Assembly: GCF_046630445.1 (NCBI RefSeq) | Contig: NC_092333.1 | Location: 705,451,501 to 705,515,500, forward strand | Source: Rutidosis leptorrhynchoides | Lineage: Eukaryota; Streptophyta; Magnoliopsida; Asterales; Asteraceae | Reading direction: 5' to 3' | Length of the DNA: 64,000 nucleotides | Shown here: in pieces, positions 48,205 through 61,770 of the stretch | Numbering within the stretch: the stretch's first letter is position 1 | Layout of the letters: every line of letters starts with the position of its first letter | Translations under genes and position numbers: made by a program | The notes under the pieces: model-generated | The model's input: only the letters and a program-made list of their open reading frames with translations | What the model was told of the DNA's origin: nothing | Database searches by the model: none

Positions 48205-51200
48205 TGTAGTGACCCGAACTTTTCCATGTTTATATATATATATTAAATGAAATTTTTATTTACATGATTAAGTGTTTCCAACATGTTAAGCAATCAAACT
48301 TGTTAAGACTTGATTAATTGAAATAGGTTTCATATAGACAATTGACCACCAAAGTTGACCGGTGATTCACGAACGTTAAAACTTGTAAAAACTATATGAT
48401 GACATATATATGGTTATATATATAGTTAACATGATTTTATTATAAGTATGTATCTCATTAGGTATTTTAACAATGAGTTATATACATAAAAATGAGACTA
48501 TTAATTTAAGAAACTCGAAAACGATATATATAATGATTATCGTTATAACAATGTCTTACTAGGTACATATGAATCATATTAAGATATTGATACACTTGGT
48601 TAATTATGTTAAATGATAAGTAAATATATTATTAAGTGTATTAACAATGAAATACATATGTAAAAATAAGACTACTAACTTAATGATTTCGAAACGAGAC
48701 ATATATGTAACGATTATCGTTGTAACGACATTTAACTGTATATATATCATACTAAGATATATTATATATCATAATATCATGATAATATAACAATTTAACA
48801 TCTCATTTGTTATAATAAACAATGGGTTAACAACATTCAACAAGATCGATAACCTAAAGGTTTCAAAACAACATTTACATGTAACGACTAACGATGACTT
48901 AACGACTCAGTTAAAATGTATATACATGTAGTGTTTTAATATGTATTCATACACTTTTGAAAGACTTCAAGACACTTATAAAAATACTTCTACTTAACAA
49001 AAATACTTAAAATTACATCCTCGTTCAGTTTCATCAACAATTCTACTCGTATGCACCCGTATTCGTACTCGTATAATACATAGCTTTTAGATGTATGTAC
49101 TATTGGTATATACACTCCAATGATCAGCTCTTAGCAGCCCATGTGAGTCACCTAACACATTTTGGAACCATCATTTGGCAACTAGCATGAAATATCTCAT
49201 AAAATTACAAAAATATGAGTAATCATTCATGACTTATTTACATGAAAACAAAATTACATATCCTTTATATCTAATCCATACACCAACGACCAAAAACACC
49301 TACAAACACTTTCATTCTTCAATTTTCTTCATCTAATTGATCTCTCTCAAGTTCTATCTTCAAGTTCTAAGTGTTCTTCATAAATTCCAAAAGTTCTAGT
49401 TTCATAAAATCAAGAATACTTCCAAGATTGCAAGTTTACTTCCAAGTTTTCTAAATCCATTCCAAGTAATCATCCAAGATCAAGAAACCTTTGTTACTTA
49501 CAGTAGGTTATCTTTCTAATACAAGGTAATAATCATATTCAAACTTTAATTCAATTTCTATAACTATAACAATCTTATTTCGAGTGGAAATCTTACTTGA
49601 AAATGTTTTCGTGTCATGATTCTGCTTCAAGAACTTTCAAGCCATCCAAGGATCCTTTGAAGCTAGATCCATTTTTTTCATTTCCAGTAGGTTTATCCAA
49701 GGAACTTGAGGTAGTAATGATGTTCATAACATCATTCGATTCATACATATAAAGCTATCTTATTTGAAGGTTTAAACTTGTAATCACTAGAACATAGTTT
49801 AGTTAATTCTAAACTTGTTCGCAAATAAAAGTTAATCCTTCTAACTTGACTTTTAAAATCAACTAAGCACATGTTATATATCTATATGATATGCTAACTT
49901 AATGATTTAAAACCTGGAAACACGAAAAACACCGTAAAACCGGATTTACGCCGTCGTAGTAACACCGCAGGCTGTTTTGGGTTAGTTAATTAAAAACTAT
50001 GATAAACTTTGATTTAAAATTTGTTATTTTGGGAAAATGATTTTTATTATGAACATGAAACTATATCCAAAAATTATGGTTAAACTCAAAGTGGAAGTAT
50101 GTTTTCTAAAATGGTCAACTAGACGTCGTTCTTTCGACTGAAATGACTACCTTTACAAAAACGACTTGTAACTTATTTTTCCGACCATAAACCTATACTT
50201 TTTCTGTTTAGATTCATAAAATAGAGTTCAATATGAAACCATAGCAATTTGATTCACTCAAAACGGATTTAAAATGAAGAAGTTATGGGTAAAACAAGAT
50301 TGGATAATTTTTCTCATTTTAGCTACGTGAAAATTGGTAACAAATCTATTCCAACCTTAACTTAATAAACTTGTATTGTATATTATGTAATCTTGAGATA
50401 CCATAGACACGTATACAATGTTTCGACCTATCATATCGACACATCTATATATATTTCGGAACAACCATAGACACTCTATATGTGAATGTTGGAGTTAGCT
50501 ATACAGGGTTGAGGGTGATTCCAAAATATATATAGTTTGAGTTGTGATCAATACTGAGATACGTATACACTGGGTCGTGGATTGATTAAAGATAATATTT
50601 ATCGATTTATTTCTGTACATCTAACTGTGGACAACTAGTTGTAGGTTACTAACGAGGACAGCTGACTTAATAAACTTAAAACATCAAAATATATTAAAAG
50701 TGTTGTAAATATATTTTGAACATACTTTGATATATATGTATATATTGTTATAGGTTCGTGAATCAACCAGTGGCCAAGTCTTACTTCCCGACGAAGTAAA
50801 AATCTGTGAAAGTGAGTTATAGTCCCACTTTTAAAATCTAATATTTTTGGGATGAGAATACATGCAGGTTTTATAAATGGTTTACAAAATAGACACAAGT
50901 ACGTGAAACTACATTCTATGGTTGAATTATCGAAATCGAATATGCCCCTTTTTATTAAGTCTGGTAATCTAAGAATTAGGGAACAGACACCCTAATTGAT
51001 GCGAATCCTAAAGATAGATCTATTGGGCCTAACAAACCTCATCCAAAGTACCGGATGCTTTAGTACTTCGAAATTTATATCATATCCGAAGGGTGTCCCG
51101 GAATGATGGGGATATTCTTAAATATGCATCTTGTTAATGTCGGTTACCAGGTGTTCACCATATGAATGATTTTTATCTCTATGTATGGGATGTGTATTGA

Positions 51201-51645
51201 AATATGAAATCTTGTGGTCTATTATTATGATTTGATAATATATAGGTTAAACCTATAACTCACCAACTTTTTTGTTGACGTTTTAAGCATATTTATTCTC
51301 ATGTGATTATTAAGAGCTTCCGCTGTCGCATACTTAAATAAGAACGAGATTTGGAGTCCATGCTTGTATGATATTGTGTAAAAACTGCATTCAAGAAACT
51401 TATTTCGTTGTAACATATTTGTATTGTAAACCATTATGTAATGGTCGTGTGTAAACAGGATATTTTAGATTATCATTATTTGATAATCTACGTAAAGCTT
51501 TTTAAACCTTTATTGATGAAATAAAGGTTATGGTTTGTTTTAAAATGAATGCAGTCTTTGAAAAACGTCTCATATAGAGGTCAAAACCTCGCAACAAAAT
51601 CAATTAATATGGAACGTTTTTAATCAATAAGAACGGGACATTTCA
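48205..51645 (+). repeat. N3 3' LTR
   Basis: 3441 bp, colinear with the 5' LTR, preceded by AATTTCGGGACGAAATTTAT and the purine stretch ACGGGTAGGTAC. Antisense frames at 50635-50898 and 51225-51434 repeat those in the other copies of this LTR. Confidence 0.95.
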
Positions 51646-51650
51646 ACTCG

Positions 51651-53191
51651 GTCTCCTTCTTTAAATTCTTTTGAACTTCTAATTCTTTTATCATGCCATT
51701 TCTTCATTCTTTCTTTATAGATTAATGAATTTTCATATGCTTCATGTCTTAATTCTTCTAATTCGTTTAGTTGACTTAACCTTAAATGTCCGGCTTCATG
51801 TAAATCAAGATTACATGTTTTCAAAGTCCAAAATGCTTTGTGCTCAATTTCTACTTGAAGGTGACATGCTTTTCTGTAAACGAGTTTAAAAGGTGTGGTT
51901 TCAATTGGAGTTTTGTAGGCTGTTCTAAAAGTCCATAGTGTATCCTCCAATTTCATGGACCATTCCTTTGGATTTGATCCTACGGTTTTCTCTAGAATAC
52001 GTTTTAATGCTCGGTTGGTATTTTCAACTTTTCCACTTGTTTGTGGATGATAAGCAGTGGAGATTTTATGAGTTACTCCATATCTTTTGAGAACTTTCTC
52101 AAGTTGATTATTACAAAAATGAGTACCCCGATCACTTATTAAAGCTTTCGGTGTTCCAAACCTAGCAAAAGACTTTTTAAAAAGTTGACTACAACTCGTG
52201 CATCGTTAATTGGGAGAGCTTGTGCTTCCGCCCATTTAGATACATAATCAATGGCAACGAGAATGTAGAGATTATTATGAGATTTTGGAAATGGACCCAT
52301 AAAATCAATACCCCAAATGTCAAATACTTCAAATACTTGAATGACATTTTGTGGCATTTAATCACGTTGACTTATTTTTCCGGCCCTTTGACAAGCATCA
52401 CACGATTTGCAAAGAAGGTGTGCGTCTTTGAAAATTGTAGGCCAATAGAATCCAGCATCGTAAACTTTTCTTGCTGTAAGTTGAGGCCCATAATGCCCTC
52501 CTGTTGGTCCTGTGTGACAATGGTTTAAGATTTGACTGGCTTCATCTCCGAATACACATCGGCGTATTATTCCATCGGGATAACTTTTAAACAAATGTGG
52601 ATCTTCCCAGAAATAGTGTTTTATATCACTAAAGAATTTCTTTCATTTTTGGTACGACAACCCTTTTTCAAGGAATCCACATACTAAGTAGTTTGCATAG
52701 TCTGCAAACCATGGAATTTCATTATAATCTATCTTCAATAGATATTCATCAGGAAAGTTGTCTTGTATGGTCGATTCATTTAAAACTTCTAATTCAGGAT
52801 TTTCAAGACGAGAAAGATGATCAGCAGCGAGATTTTCTGCTCCCTTTTTGTCTCGGATTTCAATATCGAACTCTTGTAAGAGTAAGATCCAATGGATTAA
52901 TCGTGGCTTGGCATCTTGTTTTGAAAATAGGTATCTAAGAGCAGAATGGTCGGTATAGACCACCGTTTTAGCTAGAACGAGATATGAACGAAATTTGTCA
53001 AAAGCAAAGACAATAACAAGGAGTTCTTTTTCAGTAGTTGTATAATTCGTTTGTGCTCCTTGTAACGTCTTACTAGTATAATAAATAGGTTGAAATCGTT
53101 TTTCAATCCTTTGTCCTAAAACGGCTCCCATTGCAAGATCACCTGCATCGCACATGAGTTCAAATGGTAGATTCCAATTTGGAGTTATCAC
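51651..53191 (-). pseudogene. O2 RNase H and integrase (5' side of the N3 insertion)
   Basis: Minus-strand Athila-type pol fragment. It opens within RNase H at the P insertion point ([23 protein letters not shown]), then integrase: zinc region ([11 protein letters not shown] and CDACQRAGK), core ([16 protein letters not shown] and the catalytic Glu in KVEN), ending at GDRV where N3 entered. Lesions are TGA at 52643-52645, TAA at 52358-52360, and loss of one T in a run near 52170. Confidence 0.9.
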
Positions 53192-56100
53192 TGAAAGGAC
53201 CCGTTCATATACATTATAAACGATTCACAATAGTTGATTACATTGCGAGGTATTTGACCTCTATATGATACATTTTACAAACATTGCATTCGTTTTTAAA
53301 AGACAATCTTTATTTACATCAAAAATTGACAGACATGCATACCATTTCATAATATCTACTATCTAACTATAAATTGATTTAATAATAATCTTTGATGAAC
53401 TCAATGACTCGAATGCAACGTTCTTCGAAATATGCTATGAAAGACTCCAAGTAATATCTTTAAAATGAGCAAATGCACAGCGGAAGATTTCTTTAACACC
53501 TGAGAATAAACATGCTTTAAAGTGTCAACCAAAAGGTTGGTGAGTTCATTAGTTTATCATAATCATTTATTTCCATCATTTTAATAGACCACAAGAATTT
53601 CATTTCCAGTTCTCATAAATATACGTCCCATGCATAGAGACAAAAATAATCATTCATATGGTGAACACCTGGTAACCGACATTAACAATATGCATATAAG
53701 AATATCCCCTATCATTCCGGGATCCTCCTTCGGACATGATATAAATTTCGAAGTACTAAAGCATCCGGTACTTTGGATGGGGTTTGTTAGGCCCAATAGA
53801 TCTATCTTTAGGATTCGCGTCAATTAGGGTGTCTGTTCCCTAATTCTTAGATTACCAGACTTTAATAAAAAAAAGGGGCATATTCGATTTCAATAATTCA
53901 ACCATAGAATGTAGTTTCAATTACTTGTGTCTATTTCGTCAAACATTTATAAAAGCGCATGTATTCTCAGTCCCAAAAATATAAAGGGTAAAAAGGCAAA
54001 TGAAACTCACCATACTGTATTTCGTAGTAAAAATACATATAACGTCATTGAACAAGTGCAAGGTTGGCCTCGGATTCACGAACCTATATTAATTATATAT
54101 ATTTATATGTTGGTCAATATTTGTATAGCAATTTAGGTCAGGTCATAGTGTAATCCTATCCTATAGCTCGAGTCTGACTCTACAGTATAGTAACATGTTA
54201 TATTATTCATGCTCAATTAAGATTCTAGTAAAAGGCGACGTGTGAAACAACGTAACACAAATGGTTTCATAATCATAAAATAGTATTTTAGGTTTTTTTT
54301 TTTTTTTTTTGAGAAAAACAACACAAAAAGTTAACTGAAGAGTTAACAGGAAAAGTCAAAGTTCAAAGTCAAAAGTCAAAGGTTAAAGTCAAAAGTCAAA
54401 GGTCAAAGTAAAAATGAGGTCGCATGCAAATATATAATAACTTATACAAAAATGATTTTCGGTCAAACATGACTAAACGGGCCACTTCAGCTATTTTTAG
54501 AAAAATTATCGGAACTCCGATTGATAAACGGCCAAAGATAAAAGTTACACATTACCAAAAAGATTAAGCATAAATATTACAGAAGTAAACTAAACCTAGA
54601 CAACTTGTAGTTGCCAACGCGTTTTCGGCGTTTCAAAGTTAATTTTTCAGCTTTAATAAATTTACAAAAGTGACCGAGTAGCCTACTTTGGAGATTTTTA
54701 GAAAATTCCTCAAAACTCGTATTGACAAACGGTCAAAGCCTGAAAATTCTCGTTACCACAAAGATATAACATGATTTTTGGTAAGAGTAAACACATTTCA
54801 GGCCGACCATGACAACTGATACAAAACTGACATTTTTAAAAAAAAAAAAAAAAAGTTTCAGCTCTTTTTAGAATTTTAAAATGTGACCAAACCGTCAACT
54901 TTGATGATTTTTAGAAAAATCGTCGAGACTCGAATTGACAAACGGATAGAGTCGTTTGTTAGACCTTACAGCAAAGAATTCAGTGGTATTTTTTTTTATA
55001 TATGAAACAACGCAGATCAGCGAGAATTTCAGTTCCCGTTTCAACATTTCATCAAAATTTGCAAAACTTCTTTTGTCCATAACTTGACAACCGTTCAACG
55101 AAACGAGACGTGCTTTATATGAAAATTCATCTACTCGACGAGTAGAATCCAAATAACCACTTTTTATAACCCAAAAATTTGTTCACTAATTATCATCAGC
55201 AATTTTAATTACGAAATTAATTATGCAATTTGTTTATTTCATAACTTTCTAACCGTTACTTGGATTCAAGTGATTCTTAAACCAAAATTCAACTATTTTT
55301 CGCTAGCTTTCCAACGATATGCATATCTTATACCTTATCTCAATCGTATATGTAACTAATTCAGGAATCAACATAACCTATCTAATGGCAATATCAAAAG
55401 TACAAGCATGCATAATCCTATATACTCGAGCACTAGTCAGGGATACACTATTAGTATGTAAAAATTAAATTATGAGTACTCACATATCAATATTGAGATT
55501 CAATATTGCAGGAAAGGTACGTAAACGCAACGGAGATGATAAACACTATATTGACCTCACGAGCATACCCATGAACCATACTCAATCACCTCCATAGCTA
55601 TAACCCATAATTTCCTTAATCCTATCCCACTCGAAAAAACAACTTCGAAATCACTCGGACAGCACTCCGTCGTAATATTTTATGTATACTAATAATATCT
55701 TGAGATAATACGGAGTAAATATATATATGTAAATCGATTGAGAGAGTTTAGAGAAAACTATTTTCAAGTTTCTATGAAATAATGAAACTATTGAATTCTA
55801 TTTATAATAGATTTTTGAATTATTAAAGTGAATTATTAAAGTATAAATTATTAAAGTGAATTATTAAAGTATGAATTATTAAAGTGAATTATTAAAGTAT
55901 GAATTATTAAAGTGAATTATTAATGTATGAATTATTAAAGTGAATTATTAAAGTATGAATTATTAAAGTGAAAGTAAAGTAAAAATAAAGTAAAGGTAAA
56001 GTTTAAGTATAGTAAAAGTATAAAACTATGTACGTATAATACGCGTATAAATATATATAATATTAATTTAAATCGTTATATATATTTAATAAAATAAAGT

Positions 56101-56724
56101 ATAAATATCGTTATCTTTATCATACTAATTAAGTAATGAGTTGTCAAAAGTGATTCTAGATATTTATAAAAGTTATATACGTTTTAATAATAAAGTTCTT
56201 TTTAAACTGAAAACGTTTTTGTACGTTTGAAACTAAATAGATTAATCGAGTCTTTATGAGATTCAGTCTTCCACTATCCTTTGTCTAGTTCTCAATGATT
56301 GACAATTTGTTCATATTTATAAATCACTTTACCATTTTCCGAATATTGTTAAAATGAAAAGATTTCTCAAATCAACGTGGGCCTTTCAACAGAGACTTGT
56401 AATCATAAATCAATATATCTGATAATTCAATCATTTGATCTTATCTTCTAATTCCATTGATAAACATTTTGAAACAGATACAATCATATAAAGTATTTAA
56501 TCTAATATTTTGTTTACGTTTCAAGTTATAATATATATACACATATACATATATAATCATATTCGTTTAATGGTTCGTGAATCGTTGGAACTTGGTCGAG
56601 GTTGAATGAATGTATGAACATAGTTTAAAATTCTTGAAATTTAACTTAACAAATATTGCTTATCGTGTCGGAAACATATAAAGATTAAAGTTTAAATTTG
56701 GTTGGAAATTTCCGGGTTGTCACA
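53192..56724 (-). repeat. P 3' LTR
   Basis: 3533 bp, TGAAAGGACCCG to GGGTTGTCACA on the plus strand. It carries the inverted hairpin-palindrome module (53787-53845), the terminal hairpin (53524-53537), a run of AAAGTCAAAGG repeats (54353-54410), and an array of about ten 15-base GAATTATTAAAGT units (55820-55975). Frames at 53630-53827, 53927-54136 and 54895-55152 recur in the other LTR and are not genes. Confidence 0.95.
55815..55980. repeat. 15-bp tandem repeats in the P LTR
   Basis: About ten units of GAATTATTAAAGT(G/A) alternating between two end variants. Confidence 0.9.
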
Positions 56725-59700
56725 GTACCTACCCGTTAAAGAAATTTCGTCCCGAAATTTGAGTGGAAAGGTCGTGAATGATAATAAGTATGTTTTCATG
56801 ATGCATACGGGCTGAAAATTAGAGTTTTATCATCATCGAATAATTTGGATAAACAATCCATTTATATGAAGAGTACGAATGAAGCTAACATAGAAGAGTG
56901 AAATGAGTAAGTGTAGATTCATCTTATCATTTGACGTAGATATGATTGATTCCCAGATTTTAAGGGATTTGAAGAAAATCTTCTTAATAAGATTTGACTC
57001 TCCGGTAATCAAGGGAATTAGGATCCGCTTTAAATGCGATCGTCCATTTTAATTGTTCTGTCAGAGATTTTCTTATAAATTCACCTCCTTCATTTCTTTA
57101 CAACTCACACCATCTGTTGATGCATTTTATGCGAGTCCCTAGACATCTACCCACGTCCATTGCAGGTACAACAGTTTACAGGCCACCATGATTGCTCGTT
57201 ATTATCCTATCTGTGTTTGTATGTGGTTACAGGAACTGCAGGAACGAGATTTAGATGTTTGACTATGTTAGACTTAGTCAGATGTACGAGTAAAGCCTCA
57301 CTAGTACGGCTGACAGGCTCATACGCATGGTTGATGCTGAGCTAAGTCACAATTACAACCTAAATGATAAGACACGAGTGAGTGATCACCCGTACGGTTG
57401 ATGAAGCCAACTCGTACGTGTGATGAATGAATCGTATGGGTGTGTCAACAGCAGGGGTATATAAAGTCTTATGTTCTTCATTTTAGGTTAAGCCTCTCAT
57501 TTGTTACACACACTCAGATCTAGTGAGCTCCTTCGATTCTCTCTCAGTCCAAATCACCCAGGTGGTGAATAATAGCTCTAGGTGTTGATCTAATTACACT
57601 TGATTTAGTTGTGGTTTGACTAAATTAATCAAAAAAAAAACTTAAACTATTCACTAGAGGGTTTGATTCACTTATTCTGCCATTGTGTGAATTAAATCTG
57701 TTGATTTCTAAGTTCCTAGTTATGTTTCATCACCTTCTATTCTTTCCCCCTCAACTCATATTTTAATGTATTCATCAATATGCTCCATCCAGTTCTGATT
57801 CTCGATATACTTCTAACTTTCATATCGGTCATTCTTCTTTTTTTTTTCAGCTACCGCCGGAAGAATCTATTTACTTCTACTATACTCTTGGGTTTATAGT
57901 GTTCCTAGTTCTCCCGTGTCTTTATATTGCTATATGCATCGATATATATGGTTTATAATTTCTGGTTTGTCGTTGGGCTTTATATGTTCCCTTATATTTC
58001 AAAGTCTCTGCTTATGTCTTCTATAATCATTATCATTCACAGTTAATGCTCTCTTTTATTTGCTGCAATTTATACCCCAATTTCTATTTCGGAGTTTTGT
58101 CCTTTCGTTTCTTCTTCTTGCAATTAAGCACCGCTTGTAATGGTCCAGAATTCACAGATACGAATTTCGAAATGAACATTGTTAATGTTCTAGGAAGGAA
58201 ATTGTGATGGCACGATCTTGACTTGTCAAATTACTAAAATACCTTGGAAAAGGCCGAATCATCAAGAAATATTTTCTTGATATTTTAGAGGTTAAATAGA
58301 ATACAAGAGTCGTATAACATGGCACATGATGATGTTATGATCTGTGAATCATCACGTTCCATTTAGAAACTCAGCATGACTTACTGTAATATAATCACAT
58401 TGATCAAGTGTCATTATATTATACTAATTCATGCTTCAGTTCCCAACACAACTTCAAAATATTCCTATTTTAAACTTGAATGTTTCAGAATTTAGAAACT
58501 AAAATAGTTTCTTTTATGATGTAATACAGATAGCGCGAAGAGGTAAATGATTTCAAATAAGAAAAATTAAGAAAATATCTTCAGAAATATGGAGGATATT
58601 TATAATGAAAGATATGATGATATTTTAGAATTTCTAATATCAGAGGATGATGAAGAATATTGTCCGCAGGGGTTTAGAGTCAGGAGCAAGGTATTCGTTA
58701 ATGACTTCAGCAGATACTGAATTATTTGGATCCTTTGAAGTCAGGTTCAGTCTTTGTAATTTGTCCACAGCCTCCTTCCTACGTTGCTCAATCCGTTTTC
58801 CAGTTCCAAGACTTCTCTTTTTTTTGTGCTTTGCCAGCACACCTATTCATTATCATCAAACTTTTACTGTTAAGGTCGTTTATATTTTTTTTTTTTTTTT
58901 TGCTGCTTCATCAGTATTTTTCCATTTTTTGGAGAACCAATTCATAGTTCGAATTGTTTTTCAGAATCTTCACATTCAAATTAAGTCCAGAAGATAGACG
59001 TTATATATACACATATAACTGTTGGCGTAGATATGCTGCAAGATTTCAAAATACTGATTGCTAATTCCCAATGATTCGTATGGAAATTCTCATTACAAGA
59101 TGCGAATGAGTAAATGATGGGGTTTCAATGAATAATTATAATGACTTTTTGGAGAGGCTAAAGTTAAAGGGTAATGAAGTTGTTGATACATCTGTTAATA
59201 ATGTGGTGGAATGTAAAAGGTTTCCTGGTAACGATGGTGTATATCTCAAGGTTATAATAAGGTTAGTCTGACTGAAAAGTCGAAGTTGACTTGCTGGAGC
59301 TGTGACAAAACTGGCTACTTTGAATAGGAGTCGCAAAGTTATTTTTTGCTAATAAATGCTAAAGAATCTGATGCGGATACGTTGTTTAAACTTTTACTTT
59401 GGTTTCAAGAGTTTTTCAGGTACATAACTGTGGGTAACATGTGGTTGGATCATCATCTCGATTGCTCATCATTCGAAGTGTCTTCAGAAATTTTCGAAGG
59501 GTTTGAACACAGATTGTAATCGTTAACATACATTTGATGTTCTAACACAGTTTTGAAGTCAAAATATAGCTTGTGAAAGTTGTAAGGATCTAAGAGTGAT
59601 GATTTTGGTCATATCTCAAGTTGAATTTTGAGATTTCAAAATCAGAATATGTAATTAAATTTTGAATGAGTATGGTTGTTTTGATTTCTATAAAAGAATG

Positions 59701-59868
59701 TATATTGTTGTGAAAGTATGGAGTATAATGGATGATTTGCTGAATCAGATTCGAAGAATGTAATATATTAATTGTGAATTTATATATCTCTCGGGTATTA
59801 CCTACCCGTTAAAAAAAATTTCACAATTAATATTTTGTACAAAAGAATTTTATTACAGTCTTTATGAA

Positions 59869-59917
<49 letters not shown>

Positions 59918-60393
59918 TTTCTTCAGATGTAACATAGATTTAATGAGTTAATGTTAAATTAAACTCATTTGATTTACGGTTGAAACTAGAATTGAATAAT
60001 CCCTAAAGGCTTTAAAAAGTACATAACTTTTACGCAGTATTTCTTTAATGACATTGAAATTTTGAATCAATACTTCGTTATTTGTTGATGTATGATGTTC
60101 AGTTCGTGGAATTCTTGTGAATTTCGCAAAGTACGAATGATGTTATCTGAAAAGTTTCGGGTACATCGATGATGAAAGTGTAAAATCAAATATATACCTG
60201 ATTTATTATGAATTGGAATTTGTTGAATTGCGACAGAGATTGTAGTTAACGCTGGTTAAGTTGCGGTCGAAGGACGTACATTATTGCATATTTGTAATAT
60301 GAATTAACCGAGTAGTTAAGATTCATACACAATAGCTTAGCACGGAAAGATTTATTTTTATTTCAAAATATATAAAATATACATATAATTTCT
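56725..60393. other. Non-coding internal region of P with composite look
   Basis: 56725-56760 has the polypurine region (on minus, CGGGTAGGTAC preceded by TTTCGGGACGAAATTTC). A second CTACCCGTTAAA motif at 59803 lies 3 kb away. Between them no minus-strand pol is seen. On the plus strand there is a promoter-like GTATATAAAG near 57455 followed by a leader-like TCTCTCTCAGTCC, and near 59290 a segment reading CWSCDKTGYFE, a degenerate zinc knuckle in the opposite orientation to P. This suggests a captured or earlier inserted fragment, but ends and target duplications could not be found. Confidence 0.45.
59870..59912. repeat. (TA)n microsatellite in P
   Basis: About 21 TA dinucleotides. Confidence 0.9.
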
Positions 60394-61332
60394 TCAAAGG
60401 GAATGAGTTAATTCTTCATAACTCGTTGATACAATATACGGGTTATTGATTCGTAATGATGTCCATAGTGATTCTTGAGCTGACGGAGTTTGTGATGTTA
60501 TAGGTGTTGTTGATTCTGATGTTGACTGTACTGATGATGCTGGTGACGCTGACGGTACTGTTGATGCTGTTGGTAAAACAAGTTTAGCTTGTTAATCACA
60601 CACCATTTTTGTCAGGGTTTCTACTCTTCCTTCTATCATTTTGGTTCGCTTAACTGATTTATGGTTAGGGCTAGATTAGATAATCTCTAAGACTTTAGAG
60701 ATTTCATAATCTGCGCGGAATGTTTCTCCAATGAAGTTATGAATTAATACTTCGTCGGTTATTGTTGTTGGTATTCCTTGGTATCTACAGGGCGTATGAC
60801 ATTGGTGCTCGTGGGACATTGTGTAAAGTTGAGGTTTACGACGTGGTTGTGGTTGGGGTGGTAATGGTACTATTGGCGTTGATGATGGTGTTACTGGTTA
60901 TGCTGCTGATGCTGCTGCTGGTGTTTGTAATCTCTGCACCATATTTTCCAAAGCCACTACCCGAGCGCGAAGCTCGTTGACTTCTTCTATTACACCGGGG
61001 TGATTGTCGGTTCGGACGATCGGATAAATAAAATCTAAAATTTGATGTAATATATAATCGTGACGAGATACTCTGGAAATGAGCGAGAAAATGGTGTTTC
61101 GGACAGGTTCGCCGATAAGTGCTTCAGGTTCTTTGTCAAGAGGGCAATGTGGTGGATGGAAGGGATCACCTTCCTCTTGTCTCCAATGATTGAGGAGGCT
61201 ACGAACCCATCCCCAATTCATCCAGAATAGGTGATGACTGATTGGTTGATCTATTCCGGTCACACTGCTTTCGAAGCTGGAGTGGGATTCCATTTCGAAA
61301 TCCGAGGAACTTGAATTAATGATGAATTCCAT
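60394..61332 (-). pseudogene. Unrecognised gag-position ORF of P with coiled coil
   Basis: On the element's sense strand, starting 440 bases after the primer-binding site. The first 144 codons are open: an acidic Ser-rich start, a Trp-rich segment (FWMNWGWVRSLLNHW), then a coiled coil (EVNELRARVVALENMVQRL). The same frame continues for 312 codons to TGA at 60394-60396, broken by TAA at 60898, 60676 and 60592. The later part is rich in Pro, Ser and Thr. No capsid, zinc knuckle or protease motif is seen. By position it replaces gag, but I do not recognise it. Confidence 0.55.
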
Positions 61333-61751
61333 TTCGTACGATTGAATAAGGATTTTTTTTTTTTCGATATGAAATGATTTTCGGTTATCGGATGGTATTC
61401 TAATTACATAGAATATCCATATATATAGAACAAAAGATTTCGTAAATTGCGGAGGAATTTACGGGATATATCAGGCAACGTTTACAGTAATAGATACGAT
61501 AAGATATGATTTAGCAGATACGCTAAGATATGAATTTTTGTCTATACACTATTCATGCAATCAATGCAGCAAGACGTGTCTTAGACTAAAAATGATAAGC
61601 AGGTAATTTCCTGAGATGATAAGTAGTTAATTTTTGACACAAAATGATAAGCAAAACTATTGACATGCAGGCACGGTCGAAGTCCAGACTCACTAATGCA
61701 TCCTATCGACTTATTTGTTAGACACACTAATGCAGACCTGGTTCGCTAAGA

Positions 61752-61769
61752 CCACTGCTCTGATACCAA
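61752..61769 (-). promoter_or_regulatory. Primer-binding site of P
   Basis: On the minus strand TTGGTATCAGAGCAGTGG, complementary to the 3' end of initiator tRNA-Met, directly after the 5' LTR end at 61771. Confidence 0.9.
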
Positions 61770-61770
61770 C

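Larger units (their letters stand above)
41351..51645 (+). mobile_element. Tekay-type chromovirus N3, gag-less, nested in the O2 integrase
   Basis: Both LTRs (41351-44789 and 48205-51645), perfect target duplication ACTCG (41346-41350 and 51646-51650), primer-binding site and polypurine region are present. The internal part is only 3.4 kb and begins with protease: gag is gone. pol runs from protease to a chromodomain at the integrase C-terminus, with a frameshift and two stops. N2 is a solo LTR of the same family. Confidence 0.95.
36050..53191 (-). mobile_element. Athila-like Gypsy element O2, minus orientation, split by N3 and by P
   Basis: 3' LTR 36050-37835; internal 3' region 37836-41350; integrase and RNase H at 51651-53191 beyond the N3 insertion; then cut by P at 53192. 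Protein wording ([42 protein letters not shown]) is that of the Athila/Tat lineage. Its reverse transcriptase, gag and 5' LTR must lie to the right of P, outside the window. Confidence 0.88.

Noticed and set aside
53630-55152. Small frames repeated identically at 62209-63730
   Set aside because: The two LTRs of a young element are nearly identical, so identical frames carry no evidence of selection.
58640-58840. Lys-rich minus-strand frame in P
   Set aside because: No recognisable domain and no extension upstream; probably chance in AT-rich DNA.
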